Positions 1-11,388 are shown, counted from the stretch's first letter. The stretch is 64,000 bases of DNA from Brachybacterium halotolerans (GCF_016623465.1 NZ_JAEDAJ010000005.1:150275-214274), one strand, 5' to 3'. Notes: generated by a model from the sequence alone, not told the origin. Numbers and translations are program-made.

Positions 1-50
1 GCCGGGTGTCCGAGCCGATGTCGGGGGACACTGACAGGGTCCTGTTCCTC

Positions 51-74
51 CGACGGGCAGGCGTCTGCCCGTCG
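51..74. terminator. Hairpin upstream of the HAD phosphatase gene
   Basis: A perfect 10-bp stem (CGACGGGCAG / CTGCCCGTCG) with a 4-nt loop. There is no T-run. It probably ends a gene lying left of the window; a regulatory leader role for the next gene cannot be excluded. Confidence 0.5.
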
Positions 75-109
75 GTCCGTCCCGCCGTCGGCCGATCGGA
101 GCTGCCACC

Positions 110-997
110 GTGACCGAGTCCCTCACCAGCGCCTCTGCAAGCGCTCCATCCGCCGAGCCCTGGTCCGAGATCCCGGCCGGCCCGCACGACGTCCGCCTCG
201 TCGTCGCCGACATGGACGGCACGCTGCTGACGCCCGAGGGCGAGGTGCCCGGCGACTTCTGGGCGCTGCAGGAGCGCATGCGCGCCCAGGGGATCGAGTT
301 CGTGCCCGCGAGCGGGCGCCAGCTCGCGACCCTGCGCGCGACCTTCGGGGCGGAGAACGGCAGTGCGCCGGGCATCGAGACCTACGTGGCCGAGAACGGG
401 ACGCTCGTCGTCCACGACGGAGAGGTCGTCGCGACCACGACCGTCGACGCGCCGACGGCCGCGCGGGTGATCGCCCGGGTGCGGGACCTCGTCTCGGGCG
501 GCCTGGACCTCGGCCTCGTGGTCTGCGGCGTCGAGACCGCGTACGTCGAGCGGGACGACGAGGCCTTCCTCGCCGAGGCCCGGAAGTACTACCACCGGCT
601 CGAGATCGTCCCCGACCTCGATGCCGTGCAGGGGGAGGTCCTCAAGCTCGCGGTCCACGACTTCGCGGACGCCGAGGCGACCTCCGCCGAGTTCGCTGAC
701 CTGGCCGAGACCCATCAGGTGGTCGTCTCGGGCGCGCACTGGATCGATGTCATGCACCCCGAGGCGGACAAGGGCCGGGGGATCCTCGCGCTCCAGGCGG
801 CTCTCGGGATCACGCCTGCGCAGACCGCCGTGTTCGGCGACTACCTCAACGATCTTGCGATGTACGACGTGGCCGAGTGGTCGTTCGCGATGGCCAACGC
901 CCACCCGCGGATCACTGCCGCCGCGAGGTATGCCGCGCCCAGCAACGCCGAGCACGGCGTGGTGCGCGTGCTCGAGCGTCTGCTGGGAACGGCGTAA
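110..997 (+). CDS. HAD-superfamily phosphatase, Cof type (subfamily IIB)
   Basis: Predicted cytoplasmic haloacid-dehalogenase phosphatase of 295 aa, acting on sugar phosphates, flavin phosphates or similar; the substrate is not predictable. Motif I is DMDGTLL near residue 35, with the nucleophile Asp and the acid/base Asp two residues later. Motif II is the Ser of PASGRQ near residue 66. Motif III/IV is the late Lys of EADKGRG with GDYLND near residue 246, which binds Mg2+. The Cof-type cap lies between motifs II and III. The GTG start follows a weak purine-rich site. The first 30 residues are Ser/Ala-rich and poorly conserved, so an internal start is possible. It converges on the sugar porter gene with only about 36 nt between them, so the two are not co-transcribed. 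Confidence 0.85.
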   Translation: MTESLTSASASAPSAEPWSEIPAGPHDVRLVVADMDGTLLTPEGEVPGDFWALQERMRAQGIEFVPASGRQLATLRATFGAENGSAPGIETYVAENGTLVVHDGEVVATTTVDAPTAARVIARVRDLVSGGLDLGLVVCGVETAYVERDDEAFLAEARKYYHRLEIVPDLDAVQGEVLKLAVHDFADAEATSAEFADLAETHQVVVSGAHWIDVMHPEADKGRGILALQAALGITPAQTAVFGDYLNDLAMYDVAEWSFAMANAHPRITAAARYAAPSNAEHGVVRVLERLLGTA

Positions 998-1033
998 GCC
1001 AGGCCGGGCCAGCCCGGGCGGGCCCGCCGTGCC

Positions 1034-2575
1034 TCAGCGCAGCGCGGCCGGGGCCACCGACGGCTGCGAGGGATCCTCGCGGTTGACGGGGCCCTCGAAC
1101 AGGAGGATCGACTCGTCGGCCCCCTTGCCGTTGGTCTCCGGCAGGAAGCGGTGCACGAACAGCACGCCCAGCAGGCACAGCACCGCGAAGATGATCATCA
1201 CCCAGCTGAGGCCCAGGCCGTCGCGCAGCGGCGGGAATGCCAGGACCAGGGCGAAGTTCGCGAGCCAGTTGACGGCGGCCGCGATCGCGGCGGCGCGCCC
1301 GCGCACGGCGGTCGGGAAGATCTCGCCCTGCAGCAGCCAGCCGGTGCCGCCCACGCCGATCGCGAAGCTCGAGATGAACAGCGCGAAGGTGATCATGAGG
1401 ACCACGAGCTGCGCGGTGCCCGTGAGGGTCGCGTTGCCGATCGCGCCGATGACGAGGAAAACGATCATGAATCCGAAGCCGCCGATGGAGAGCTTGCGCC
1501 GGCCCCGCTTGTCGATCCAGCGGAACGCGAAGTAGGTCGCCAGCACGTTGACGATCGCGAGCACGCCCGCGGCCATCACGCCGGCGATCTCGGCGTCCAC
1601 GGGGTTCCCGGCGTCGGTGCCGAAGTACGGGCCCAGCAGCTCGGGGCCGTAGTAGAACGCGACGTTGATGCCGGTGATCTGCTGGAAGACGAAGAACACG
1701 CAGACCACGACCAGGGCGCGCCGCACGGCGGGCGTCCACAGGGTCGTCTTCGCCAGGCGGCGCACGCGCTCCTGGACGGCGAGGGCCTCCGCGTGGACCT
1801 GCTCGGCGGTGGCCTCGATGTCGAGCTTGCGCATCGCGGTCAGCACGTCGGACTCGCGTCCGCGCTCGAGCAGCCAGCGCGGGGACTCGGGCATCCGCGC
1901 GCGCAGCAGCAGCGAGAGGATCGCGGGGATGAAGCCGACGCCCAGCATGATCCGCCAGTCCACGGTGACCGCGGAGTCGGGGAACGCCTTGAGCAGCAGC
2001 ACAGCGATGACATACGCGCCCAGGATGCCGATCGTGATCATCCACTGCTGGATGACGGCGAGGGAGCCGCGGCGCTTCTTGGGCGCGAACTCGGCGATGT
2101 AGGCGGTCGCGATCGCGGAGTCCGCGCCGATCGCGAGGCCGATGATGATGCGGCCGATGATCAGGGTGGTGGCCTCGGGGGCGAGCGCCGAGATGATCGA
2201 GCCCAGCGCGAACAGCGCCGAGTCTACGAGCAGCAGGGACTTGCGGCCGAAGCGGTCCGTCAGCGGACCGGCGAGAAGCGCGCCCACGAAGGAGCCGAGC
2301 GAGGCGCCGGCGACGGTGATGCCGGTGCCCCAGGAGCCCAGGTCGAAGGGCAGGAACACCAGCGCCGAGCCGATGTTCGAGGAGTCGAAGCCGAAGAGGA
2401 AGCCGCCGATCGTCGCGAGCACCGCGAGGTACAGGTACAGACCTTTGACGTCCCGCGCGTCGAGCGCGGCGAGCACTCCGCCTCCCGGCGGAGCGGCATC
2501 GGGGGTCGAGGCATGGTCGGGGCGTCCGGTGGGATCCGGGACGGGGCCGCTGGCATTCTCCGGTGAATTCGACAC
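1034..2575 (-). CDS. MFS sugar porter (proton/sugar symporter)
   Basis: Major facilitator of the sugar porter family (XylE/GLUT-like), 513 aa from the chosen start, about 12 membrane helices. Family signatures are visible: GFLFGFDSSNIG in helix 1, DRFGRKS in the loop between helices 2 and 3, PESPRWLL at the end of the N-terminal half, the helix 7 motif QQITGINVAFYYGP, and PETNGK at the C-terminal end. The sugar cannot be named. An upstream ATG at 2671 would add a 32-residue low-complexity tail. I prefer the GTG at 2575 because a TACAGT -10 box ends exactly 7 nt before it, the spacing of a leaderless transcript. The gene stands alone. Confidence 0.88.
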   Translation of the reverse strand: MSNSPENASGPVPDPTGRPDHASTPDAAPPGGGVLAALDARDVKGLYLYLAVLATIGGFLFGFDSSNIGSALVFLPFDLGSWGTGITVAGASLGSFVGALLAGPLTDRFGRKSLLLVDSALFALGSIISALAPEATTLIIGRIIIGLAIGADSAIATAYIAEFAPKKRRGSLAVIQQWMITIGILGAYVIAVLLLKAFPDSAVTVDWRIMLGVGFIPAILSLLLRARMPESPRWLLERGRESDVLTAMRKLDIEATAEQVHAEALAVQERVRRLAKTTLWTPAVRRALVVVCVFFVFQQITGINVAFYYGPELLGPYFGTDAGNPVDAEIAGVMAAGVLAIVNVLATYFAFRWIDKRGRRKLSIGGFGFMIVFLVIGAIGNATLTGTAQLVVLMITFALFISSFAIGVGGTGWLLQGEIFPTAVRGRAAAIAAAVNWLANFALVLAFPPLRDGLGLSWVMIIFAVLCLLGVLFVHRFLPETNGKGADESILLFEGPVNREDPSQPSVAPAALR

Positions 2576-2582
2576 GGCCGGG

Positions 2583-2588
2583 ACTGTA
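2583..2588 (-). promoter_or_regulatory. -10 box TACAGT for a leaderless sugar porter transcript
   Basis: TACAGT on the minus strand lies 7 nt before the GTG at 2575. The same geometry is seen at several other genes in this window, which decided the start. Confidence 0.5.
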
Positions 2589-2741
2589 CTCCTCGACCGG
2601 AGGGACTGCGTCACGTGAGGGTCCGACGCGGGGTCCGACGGGGGCGAGATGTCCGGAATCCTGCGATACATGGGGGTCCGCCAGGGTCCGCGAGGGTCCG
2701 CGCGCTCGCGCGGCGTGACGCAGCAGTCACCCGGGCCCAGA

Positions 2742-5447
<2,706 letters not shown>

Positions 5448-5453
5448 CGCCCC

Positions 5454-5459
5454 ACGCTA
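5454..5459 (-). promoter_or_regulatory. -10 box TAGCGT before the uvrA-like start
   Basis: TAGCGT on the minus strand, 6 nt from the GTG at 5447. Consistent with a leaderless mRNA and with that start codon. Confidence 0.4.
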
Positions 5460-5528
5460 TCGGCCGCACCGGTCGCGCCGGCAGCAGTGGACGCGTTCAC
5501 GCTCCCGCCCTCACGCTCACGCGCCCGC

Positions 5529-7073
5529 TCACGCGCCTGCGTTCTCCGCTCGACGCACGTAGGCGGACTTCGTGCCGTGGATGGTGAGCGGCCGGATGTC
5601 GTGCCCGTCGCCGCCGCCGGGACGGATCGCGCTCCAGGCGAGAGAGACCAGGTAGCCCACGACCACGGTGCCCACGAAGGCGAAGCACGCGACCATGAAC
5701 GGGGTCGAGCCCGAGTCCTGGACGATCCAGGCCGCGATCGAGCCGACGACGAGCCCCGCGATCACTCCCACGGCGTTCGCGCGCCGGGTGAAGATGCCCA
5801 GGGCGAAGACCGCGGCGATCGGGGTGCCGAACAGCCCCAGGATCGAGAGGAACAGGTTCCAGGTCTCCGCCTGATCGGTGCTCGCGAGGTAGAGCGCCGC
5901 GCCCGTGCCGATGATCCCGGCGACGACGATGATCGCGCGGGCGAGGCCGACGGAAGAGCTCTTCGCACCGCGGCGCACCAGGAAGCAGTCCCACACGTCG
6001 ACCGTGAGGCAGGCCGAGATCGAGTTGAGCGAGGACGACAGCGTCGACTGGGCGGCGGCGAAGATCGCCGCGAGCACCACACCCGAGACGCCGGCGGGCA
6101 GCACGTGCACCACGAAGTAGGGGACGATCGCGGAGGTGTTCACCGAGTCCGGCAGCGGGCTCGTGTGCTTGAAGTAGCTGTACAGCAGGGTGCCCATGCC
6201 GTAGAACAGCGGGATTGTGATGAGGGACAGCACGCCGTTGGTCAGCAGCGAACGGGCCGTCTCCCGGCTGCTCGCGGTGGTCTGATAGCGCTGGACCACG
6301 TCCTGGCTGCCCGTGTACTGGTAGAGGTTCGTGAACACCGAGCCGATGAAGATGATCGGGATCGAGGCGCCGAGCATCCCGCCCAGGTCCCAGTCCTTGC
6401 CGGAGATCAGCTTGTCGTCGGCGATCGCGTCGCTCGCAACGGTCCCGAGGCCCCCGTCGATCGAGAGCAGGCCGCTGCCGATGATCACGACCGCGCCCAG
6501 CAGCAGGATGATGCCCTGGATGACGTCGGCCCAGATCACGCCCTCGATGCCGCCCAGGAACGTGTTGATGATCGAGAGCAGGCCGACGATGGCCGCCACC
6601 AGCACGGGGTTGATCTCGGTGACCGAGGAGATCGCGAGCGTGGGCAGGTAGATGACGACCGCGATCCGGCCGATGTGGAAGAGCACGAACATCAGCGAGC
6701 CGATCAGTCGCATCGCCGGGCTGAAGCGCTCCTCGAGGTAGTCGTAGGCCGTGACCACGTTGAGCTTGCGGAAGAACGGCACGTAGAACGCGATGAGGAC
6801 GGGCACGATCGCGAAGATCGCGAGGCTGCCGGCGGCGTACGACCAGTCGCTGAGGTACGCCTGCTCGGGCGTGGACATGTACGTGATCGCCGAGAGCGTG
6901 GTCGCGTAGATGCTGAAGCCCGCGGCCCACGCGGGGATCCGCCCTTGGGCGCGGAAGTAGGAGTCGGTGCTCTTCGACGCGCGGCGCGTGAAGTACACGC
7001 CCACGCCCAGCATCGCGAGCAGATAGATGACGATGACCGCCCAGTTCAGGGCGCCCAGTCCGGTGGTCTCCAC
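5529..7073 (-). CDS. Sodium:solute symporter (SSS family)
   Basis: Na+-coupled solute transporter of 514 aa with about 13 predicted membrane helices. The sequence shows SSS landmarks: RRASKSTDSYFRAQGRIPAW after helix 1, the GG(I/V)EGV stretch before WADVIQG in the core, and the SSLNSISACLTVDVW segment carrying the Na2-site Ser residues. The substrate (sugar, sialic acid or other) cannot be assigned from this alone. The GTG start follows a good GGAGGG Shine-Dalgarno at 5 nt spacing. A perfect 16-bp palindrome about 80 nt upstream is a likely operator, suggesting substrate-induced control by a GntR-type repressor not encoded nearby. It stands alone, 81 nt upstream of the uvrA-like start. Confidence 0.88.
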   Translation of the reverse strand: METTGLGALNWAVIVIYLLAMLGVGVYFTRRASKSTDSYFRAQGRIPAWAAGFSIYATTLSAITYMSTPEQAYLSDWSYAAGSLAIFAIVPVLIAFYVPFFRKLNVVTAYDYLEERFSPAMRLIGSLMFVLFHIGRIAVVIYLPTLAISSVTEINPVLVAAIVGLLSIINTFLGGIEGVIWADVIQGIILLLGAVVIIGSGLLSIDGGLGTVASDAIADDKLISGKDWDLGGMLGASIPIIFIGSVFTNLYQYTGSQDVVQRYQTTASSRETARSLLTNGVLSLITIPLFYGMGTLLYSYFKHTSPLPDSVNTSAIVPYFVVHVLPAGVSGVVLAAIFAAAQSTLSSSLNSISACLTVDVWDCFLVRRGAKSSSVGLARAIIVVAGIIGTGAALYLASTDQAETWNLFLSILGLFGTPIAAVFALGIFTRRANAVGVIAGLVVGSIAAWIVQDSGSTPFMVACFAFVGTVVVGYLVSLAWSAIRPGGGDGHDIRPLTIHGTKSAYVRRAENAGA

Positions 7074-7150
7074 GGAATCCCTCCAGGGTCTCGGGCCCCG
7101 TGCCGGACGGGGCGATCGACGCTGATCGTGCGCGACGGGAGCACCCTTGT

Positions 7151-7166
7151 CATCAGACGTCTGATG
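7151..7166. promoter_or_regulatory. 16-bp perfect palindrome, probable GntR-family operator
   Basis: CATCAGACGTCTGATG equals its own reverse complement. It lies 78-93 nt upstream of the symporter start, where an operator over a promoter would be expected. The core resembles FadR/FCD-type GntR operators (a GTCTGA-like half-site); the family assignment is inference. Confidence 0.5.
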
Positions 7167-7348
7167 TCCTGCCGCGCTGGCGACGATAGCGTGCCCACGG
7201 CATGTGCGCGAGAGCTGTCCTGCGGGCGTGACCCGTCTCTCGTCGGCCCGCCGGCCCGTCGCCGGTCTCCCTCCGGCCCGTCTCTCGTCGGCCCGCGCGC
7301 CCTACGCGCCACGGCCCGGTCCCAGCTGCGCCTGGGATGCTGGCGGGC

Positions 7349-8071
7349 GTGGACATCGGCACCTCTCTCACCGACGCCCTCTCCGGGGCGTGGCAGCGCA
7401 GCCTGCCCGCGACCCCGCCCGACCAGGGCTGGTGGTCGCTCGCCGCGATCGCTGTGGCCCTCGCCGCCGTCGTGGTCCCGATCGTCTGGCGATTCGCCCG
7501 CCTCGCGGTCACGGTCGTGCACGAGCTCGGGCACGCGGGCGTCGGCATCCTCGTGGGCAGGCGCTTCACCGGCTTCGTGGTCAGCGGGGACATGTCCGGC
7601 CACGCGGTGACGGTGGGGCGGCCGACGGGACCTGGCCGGGTGCTCTCCGCCTGGGCCGGATACCCGATGCCCGCGCTGGTGGGGGCGCTGCTCATCCAGA
7701 TCGCCTTCGGCGGCTGGGCCCGCACCGCGCTCGCCGTCGCGCTCGTGCTGCTGATGCTCTCCCTGGTCTTCTCCCGTTCCCTGCACACTGTCGCGACCGT
7801 GCTGGTGAGCGCTCTCATCGTGGGCGCCGTGTGGTGGTGGGGCGGGGCGCTCGGCCCGGGCGCCCTGGTGCTCGCGCTCGGCGTGCTGCTCCTGCTCGGC
7901 GCCTGGCGGCACCTCGGGACCGTGATGACCGGCGGCCGCCGCCAGGACGATCCCCAGCAGCTCGCCCAGCTCACCGGAGTGCCCGCATGGGCATGGAACG
8001 CCGGCTACGCGCTGGTCCTCGCCCTGTGCTCGTGGTGGGCCGGGGCCGTGCTGCTGCGCGCGCTGGGCTGA
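7349..8071 (+). CDS. M50-type integral membrane zinc metallopeptidase
   Basis: Predicted site-2-like membrane protease of 240 aa. The HELGH zinc motif sits at residues 58-62 inside the second hydrophobic segment; four or five further membrane helices follow. A second metal-ligand motif is not obvious, as in the M50B-like group. The SAWAGYP segment near residue 104 matches the family's conserved loop. The GTG at 7349 is chosen over the ATG at 7337 because GATGCT lies 7 nt before it, the window's usual leaderless layout; the ATG is possible. It is followed 84 nt on by the lipase maturation factor homologue. Both flanks contain strings of CGTCGGCCC-like words. Confidence 0.72.
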   Translation: MDIGTSLTDALSGAWQRSLPATPPDQGWWSLAAIAVALAAVVVPIVWRFARLAVTVVHELGHAGVGILVGRRFTGFVVSGDMSGHAVTVGRPTGPGRVLSAWAGYPMPALVGALLIQIAFGGWARTALAVALVLLMLSLVFSRSLHTVATVLVSALIVGAVWWWGGALGPGALVLALGVLLLLGAWRHLGTVMTGGRRQDDPQQLAQLTGVPAWAWNAGYALVLALCSWWAGAVLLRALG

Positions 8072-8155
8072 GGCGTCGGCCCGTCGGCCCATCGGCTTGC
8101 GGCCCGTCGGCCCGCCCTCGACGCCCGCTCCTGACGGGCGGATGATGGCACCGAG

Positions 8156-9670
8156 GTGACCGAGATGGAACTGCACGCCTGGCTCTCGCTGCTCGACGCC
8201 CGCGAGTACACGATCGCCCGCGAGGTGATCATGCGCGGCGTCGCCCTCGTGTTCGTGATCGCCTTCGCCTCGACATGGAGGCAGTTCCCGGCGCTGCTGG
8301 GGGAGCGCGGACTGCTGCCCGCTCCGCGGTTCCTCGCCCGGCTCGAGGAGCGCGGCATACGCGGCGGCCCCACGCTCTTCCGCTTCTCGCGCACCCCCTA
8401 CAGCGACCGGCTGCTGCGGGTCATGTGCGCGATCGGGATGCTGCTGGGTACGGCGTGCGTGCTCGGCCTCCCGCAGCTCGGGCCCGCGTGGACCACGATC
8501 CCCGTCTTCCTCGTGATGTGGGGGCTCTACCTGTCCATCCACTCCGTGGGCCAGATCTTCTACGGCTTCGGCTGGGAGTCGATGCTGCTGGAGTGCGGCG
8601 CGGTCGTCGGCTTCCTCGGGTCCGACGCGGTCGCGCCGCCCCTGCTGATCCTGCTGTTCCTGCGCTGGATGCTGCTGCGCCTGGAGTTCGGTGCCGGGAT
8701 GATCAAGATGCGGGGCGATCCCGCCTGGCGCGACCTCACCGCGATGGAGCACCACCACCTCACCCAGCCCATGCCGGGCCCGCTGAGCAGGCGGGCGCAC
8801 CTCATGCCGCGCTGGTGGCACCGGCTCGAGACCCTCGGCAGCCACGTGGTGCAGCTGGGCGCGATCTGGCTGATCCTGCTCCCTCAGCCCCTCGCCTCGA
8901 TCGGCGCGAGCCTGGTGATCCTCACCCAGCTCTTCCTCATGCTCACCGGCAACTTCGCCTGGCTGAACCTGCTCACGATCCTCGTCGCCTTCAGTGCGAT
9001 CAGCGACCCGTTCCTGCGCTGGATCACGGGCGGGCCCTGGCCCGGATGGGGCCTGCCGCACGGTCCCGGGGAAGGGCGCGGAGCGGCCGACGGCGGCGTC
9101 CTCGCCTCCTCGCCCCTGTGGTGGCACGTGCTGGTGATCGCGGTCGTCGCGGGACTCGTCGCCCTCAGCGGGAAGCCGCTGAGGAACCTCTTCTCCTCGC
9201 ACCAGCTCATGAACGCGAGCTTCAACAGGTGGCACCTCGTGAACGCCTACGGCGCCTTCGGATCGATGACGAAGCAGCGCCACGAGGTCGAGATCGAAGG
9301 GACTCTCGCCGAGGACCCGGGCGCGGCGAGCGAGGAGGAGTGGCACCCCTATCTCTTCCACGGCAAGCCTGGGCCCCTCGCGCGGCGTCCACGACAGTTC
9401 GCGCCCTACCACCTGCGACTGGACTGGCTGATGTGGTTCCTCGCCCTGCGGCCGAACGCCGACCCCTGGTTCGCCGCGCTGTTGACGAAGCTGCTCGAGG
9501 GCGATCCGCAGATCCGACGTCTGCTGCGGGCGGATCCCTTCGACGGGAGGGCGCCGACGGGCCTGCGGGTGCGGCTGTTCGACTACCGCTACGCGAGCCG
9601 CGCGGAGCACCGTGCGAGCGGCGACCAGTGGGTCCGCGCGGACCTCGGGATCATCGCCCGGCTGGGTTGA
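8156..9670 (+). CDS. Lipase maturation factor (LMF1) family membrane protein
   Basis: 504-aa multi-spanning membrane protein matching the LMF family, whose animal members help fold lipases in the endoplasmic reticulum; the bacterial role is unknown. Hallmarks are FYGFGWESMLLECG near residue 138, WMLLRLEFGAGMIKMRGDPAWRDL near 165, the THYF-like segment replaced by MEHHHLTQPMP, and the soluble C-terminal part containing WHPYLFHGKPGP and APYHLRLDWLMWFLAL. The GTG at 8156 and an ATG three codons on are both plausible starts. The 3' end overlaps the convergent antiporter gene by 20 nt. Confidence 0.85.
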   Translation: MTEMELHAWLSLLDAREYTIAREVIMRGVALVFVIAFASTWRQFPALLGERGLLPAPRFLARLEERGIRGGPTLFRFSRTPYSDRLLRVMCAIGMLLGTACVLGLPQLGPAWTTIPVFLVMWGLYLSIHSVGQIFYGFGWESMLLECGAVVGFLGSDAVAPPLLILLFLRWMLLRLEFGAGMIKMRGDPAWRDLTAMEHHHLTQPMPGPLSRRAHLMPRWWHRLETLGSHVVQLGAIWLILLPQPLASIGASLVILTQLFLMLTGNFAWLNLLTILVAFSAISDPFLRWITGGPWPGWGLPHGPGEGRGAADGGVLASSPLWWHVLVIAVVAGLVALSGKPLRNLFSSHQLMNASFNRWHLVNAYGAFGSMTKQRHEVEIEGTLAEDPGAASEEEWHPYLFHGKPGPLARRPRQFAPYHLRLDWLMWFLALRPNADPWFAALLTKLLEGDPQIRRLLRADPFDGRAPTGLRVRLFDYRYASRAEHRASGDQWVRADLGIIARLG

Positions 9671-10985
9671 GGCGGTCGGCTCGGGGGTGCGTCCCCCCGT
9701 CGGGCGCGGTCCTGTCGGGCCTGGTCCCGTCGGGCGCGGTCCCCTCAGACGGGCCTCCGTCGGACGGACCCCCGTCGGGCCCCTCGGGCTCCCGGCGGAA
9801 CGGGGCGGTGAGGGCGGGCAGGATCCCGCGACGATGCAGGACGAACAGCGCGAGCGCGATCACGAGATAGGCCGCGGAGAGGATGAGGCGGCCGTGGGTC
9901 CCGGGCACCGCGAACTGCACGGCGAACAGGGCGAGCAGCGCGATCGCGCCCCAGCGGGGGAAGCGCAGGCCCAGCAGCAGGGCGACGCCCATCATGGTCT
10001 GCGCGGCGGTCAGCAGGATCTCCTCCACCTGGCGCGGGTCCAGGGCCAGGGTGCCGCTGCCGCCGCCCAGCGCGTAGGCGATGGGCAGGCTGCCCACGAG
10101 CATCGTCCACTGGTTGACCTTGGCGGAGATCAGCATGCCCAGCGCGGCCGCGGCCTTCCCGCGGGTCGCGAAGATGATGGCGACGATGAACTCGGGAGCC
10201 TCGGAGGCGAGCGGCGCGAGCCACTGCACGAGCAGGAACTGGTCGATCCCGAGGGTGCTGCCGGAGGCGACGAGGGCCTCGGCGAACGGCTCCGCGCAGG
10301 CGAGGATGATCAGCGCGGAGACCACGAAGAGGGCGATCACCACGGGGCGTCGGGTGCGCTGGGGCAGCGCGCCGATGCGCGCCGCGGTGCCCACCAGGTC
10401 GGGCTCCTCCTCGGCCCCGCCGCGCGCGATCCGCACCAGGTAGAACACGAACCAGGCCAGCAGGATTACACCGAGGATCCAGCTGATGGTCGCGGTCAGC
10501 GGCATCACGAAGGCGAGCAGGGAGGCGATGAGCAGGAAGCCCAGCTCGAGGCGGTGCGCGGGATCCAGGACGACCTCGCGCACGGTGCGTCCCGAGCGGC
10601 GCGAGGCGATCGCGACGCTGACCAGCACCACCACGGGCCAGCCGAGCCCCAGCAGCAGACGGTTGGAACCGGTCATGTTCGCGGCGGCGAACTGCACGTA
10701 GTCCGGCTCGGAGCCCGCGCGGAAGGCGAAATAGAGGTCGACGGCGTACTCGGGGAGCACGGCGATGATCGCGAGGATCGCGACGGCGAGACCGCCGCTG
10801 ATGTCGACCTCTGCGGCCTCGGCCGCCCACGCGAGCACGAACGCCGCGGCGACCACGGCTGCGCCGAAGACGAGCAGTCCCACGAGCGAGGGGGCCTCGA
10901 TCCCGCCCAGGCGGAGCACGAGCGCGGGCACGGCGACGAGGAAGCACAGCAGCGCGGGGCGGATCGATCTCAGCACGTCGGACAC
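9651..10985 (-). CDS. CaCA-family sodium/calcium (cation) antiporter
   Basis: Predicted Na+(H+)/Ca2+ exchanger of 444 aa with about 11 helices and the two inverted alpha-repeats. Alpha-1 shows LPEYAVDLYFAF followed by NMTGSNRLLLG. Alpha-2 shows APLASEAPEFIVAIIFATRG and SAKVNQWTMLVGSLP; the acidic residues of both repeats that coordinate the ion are present. The last 45 residues are a Gly/Pro/Asp/Thr-rich tail encoded by repeated CGTCGGGC-like words and are not part of the fold. GTG start. It is divergent from an ArsR repressor 76 nt away, which suggests metal-responsive control and so perhaps a transition-metal rather than pure Ca2+ substrate. Confidence 0.85.
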   Translation of the reverse strand: MSDVLRSIRPALLCFLVAVPALVLRLGGIEAPSLVGLLVFGAAVVAAAFVLAWAAEAAEVDISGGLAVAILAIIAVLPEYAVDLYFAFRAGSEPDYVQFAAANMTGSNRLLLGLGWPVVVLVSVAIASRRSGRTVREVVLDPAHRLELGFLLIASLLAFVMPLTATISWILGVILLAWFVFYLVRIARGGAEEEPDLVGTAARIGALPQRTRRPVVIALFVVSALIILACAEPFAEALVASGSTLGIDQFLLVQWLAPLASEAPEFIVAIIFATRGKAAAALGMLISAKVNQWTMLVGSLPIAYALGGGSGTLALDPRQVEEILLTAAQTMMGVALLLGLRFPRWGAIALLALFAVQFAVPGTHGRLILSAAYLVIALALFVLHRRGILPALTAPFRREPEGPDGGPSDGGPSEGTAPDGTRPDRTAPDGGTHPRADRLNPAGR

Positions 10986-11007
10986 ACTGTCAGACGTTTA
11001 GGCAGGT

Positions 11008-11029
11008 ATGCAAGTGTCGAAGCGTGCAT
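11008..11029. promoter_or_regulatory. Imperfect inverted repeat, candidate ArsR operator
   Basis: ATGCA...TGCAT arms with 8 of 11 positions paired over 22 bp, midway between the antiporter and arsR starts. A second small inverted repeat (CAATG/CATTG, 11052-11071) overlaps the arsR start codon. Either could be the repressor site. Confidence 0.3.
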
Positions 11030-11061
11030 GGTGAGACGCAAGACGGTGACACAATGAATTA

Positions 11062-11388
11062 ATGGGCATTGAACCGACGAGGCAACAACTGGAGACCGTG
11101 GCGCGCACCTTCGCGCTGCTCAGCTCTCCCACGCGTCTGCACCTCGTCGCCCTCGCCGTCGCCGGCGAGCTGGACGTCAGCGCCCTCGCCCACGAGGCGG
11201 GCATCACCGTCGCCACCGCCAGCCAGCACCTCAGCAAGATGCGCCTGGCCGGCCTGGTCTCCGCGCGGCGCGACGGCCGCCGCCTCTTCTACACGGTCGA
11301 CGACCCCCACGTGGTGATGGTCGTGCAGCAGATGTTCGAGCACATCGCCCCCGACGGCACCCTGGCGCCGGATCCGGTCGACGAGTAG
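11062..11388 (+). CDS. ArsR/SmtB-family metal-sensing repressor
   Basis: 108-aa winged-helix repressor. The recognition helix region is ITVATASQHLSKMRLAGLV (residues 48-66), followed by the wing RRDGRRLFY. The Cys site of the ArsR helix (ELCVCDL) is absent: it reads ELDVSAL here. The C-terminal helix instead keeps D81-x-H83 and H94, matching three of the four ligands of the CzrA/SmtB alpha-5 site; the fourth ligand position is P97, with D98 beside it. This predicts a Zn/Co/Ni-type sensor with an altered fourth ligand. It is divergent from the cation antiporter, its most likely target, and is probably autoregulated. A CACAAT -10 6 nt before the ATG hints at a leaderless transcript. Confidence 0.85.
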   Translation: MGIEPTRQQLETVARTFALLSSPTRLHLVALAVAGELDVSALAHEAGITVATASQHLSKMRLAGLVSARRDGRRLFYTVDDPHVVMVVQQMFEHIAPDGTLAPDPVDE

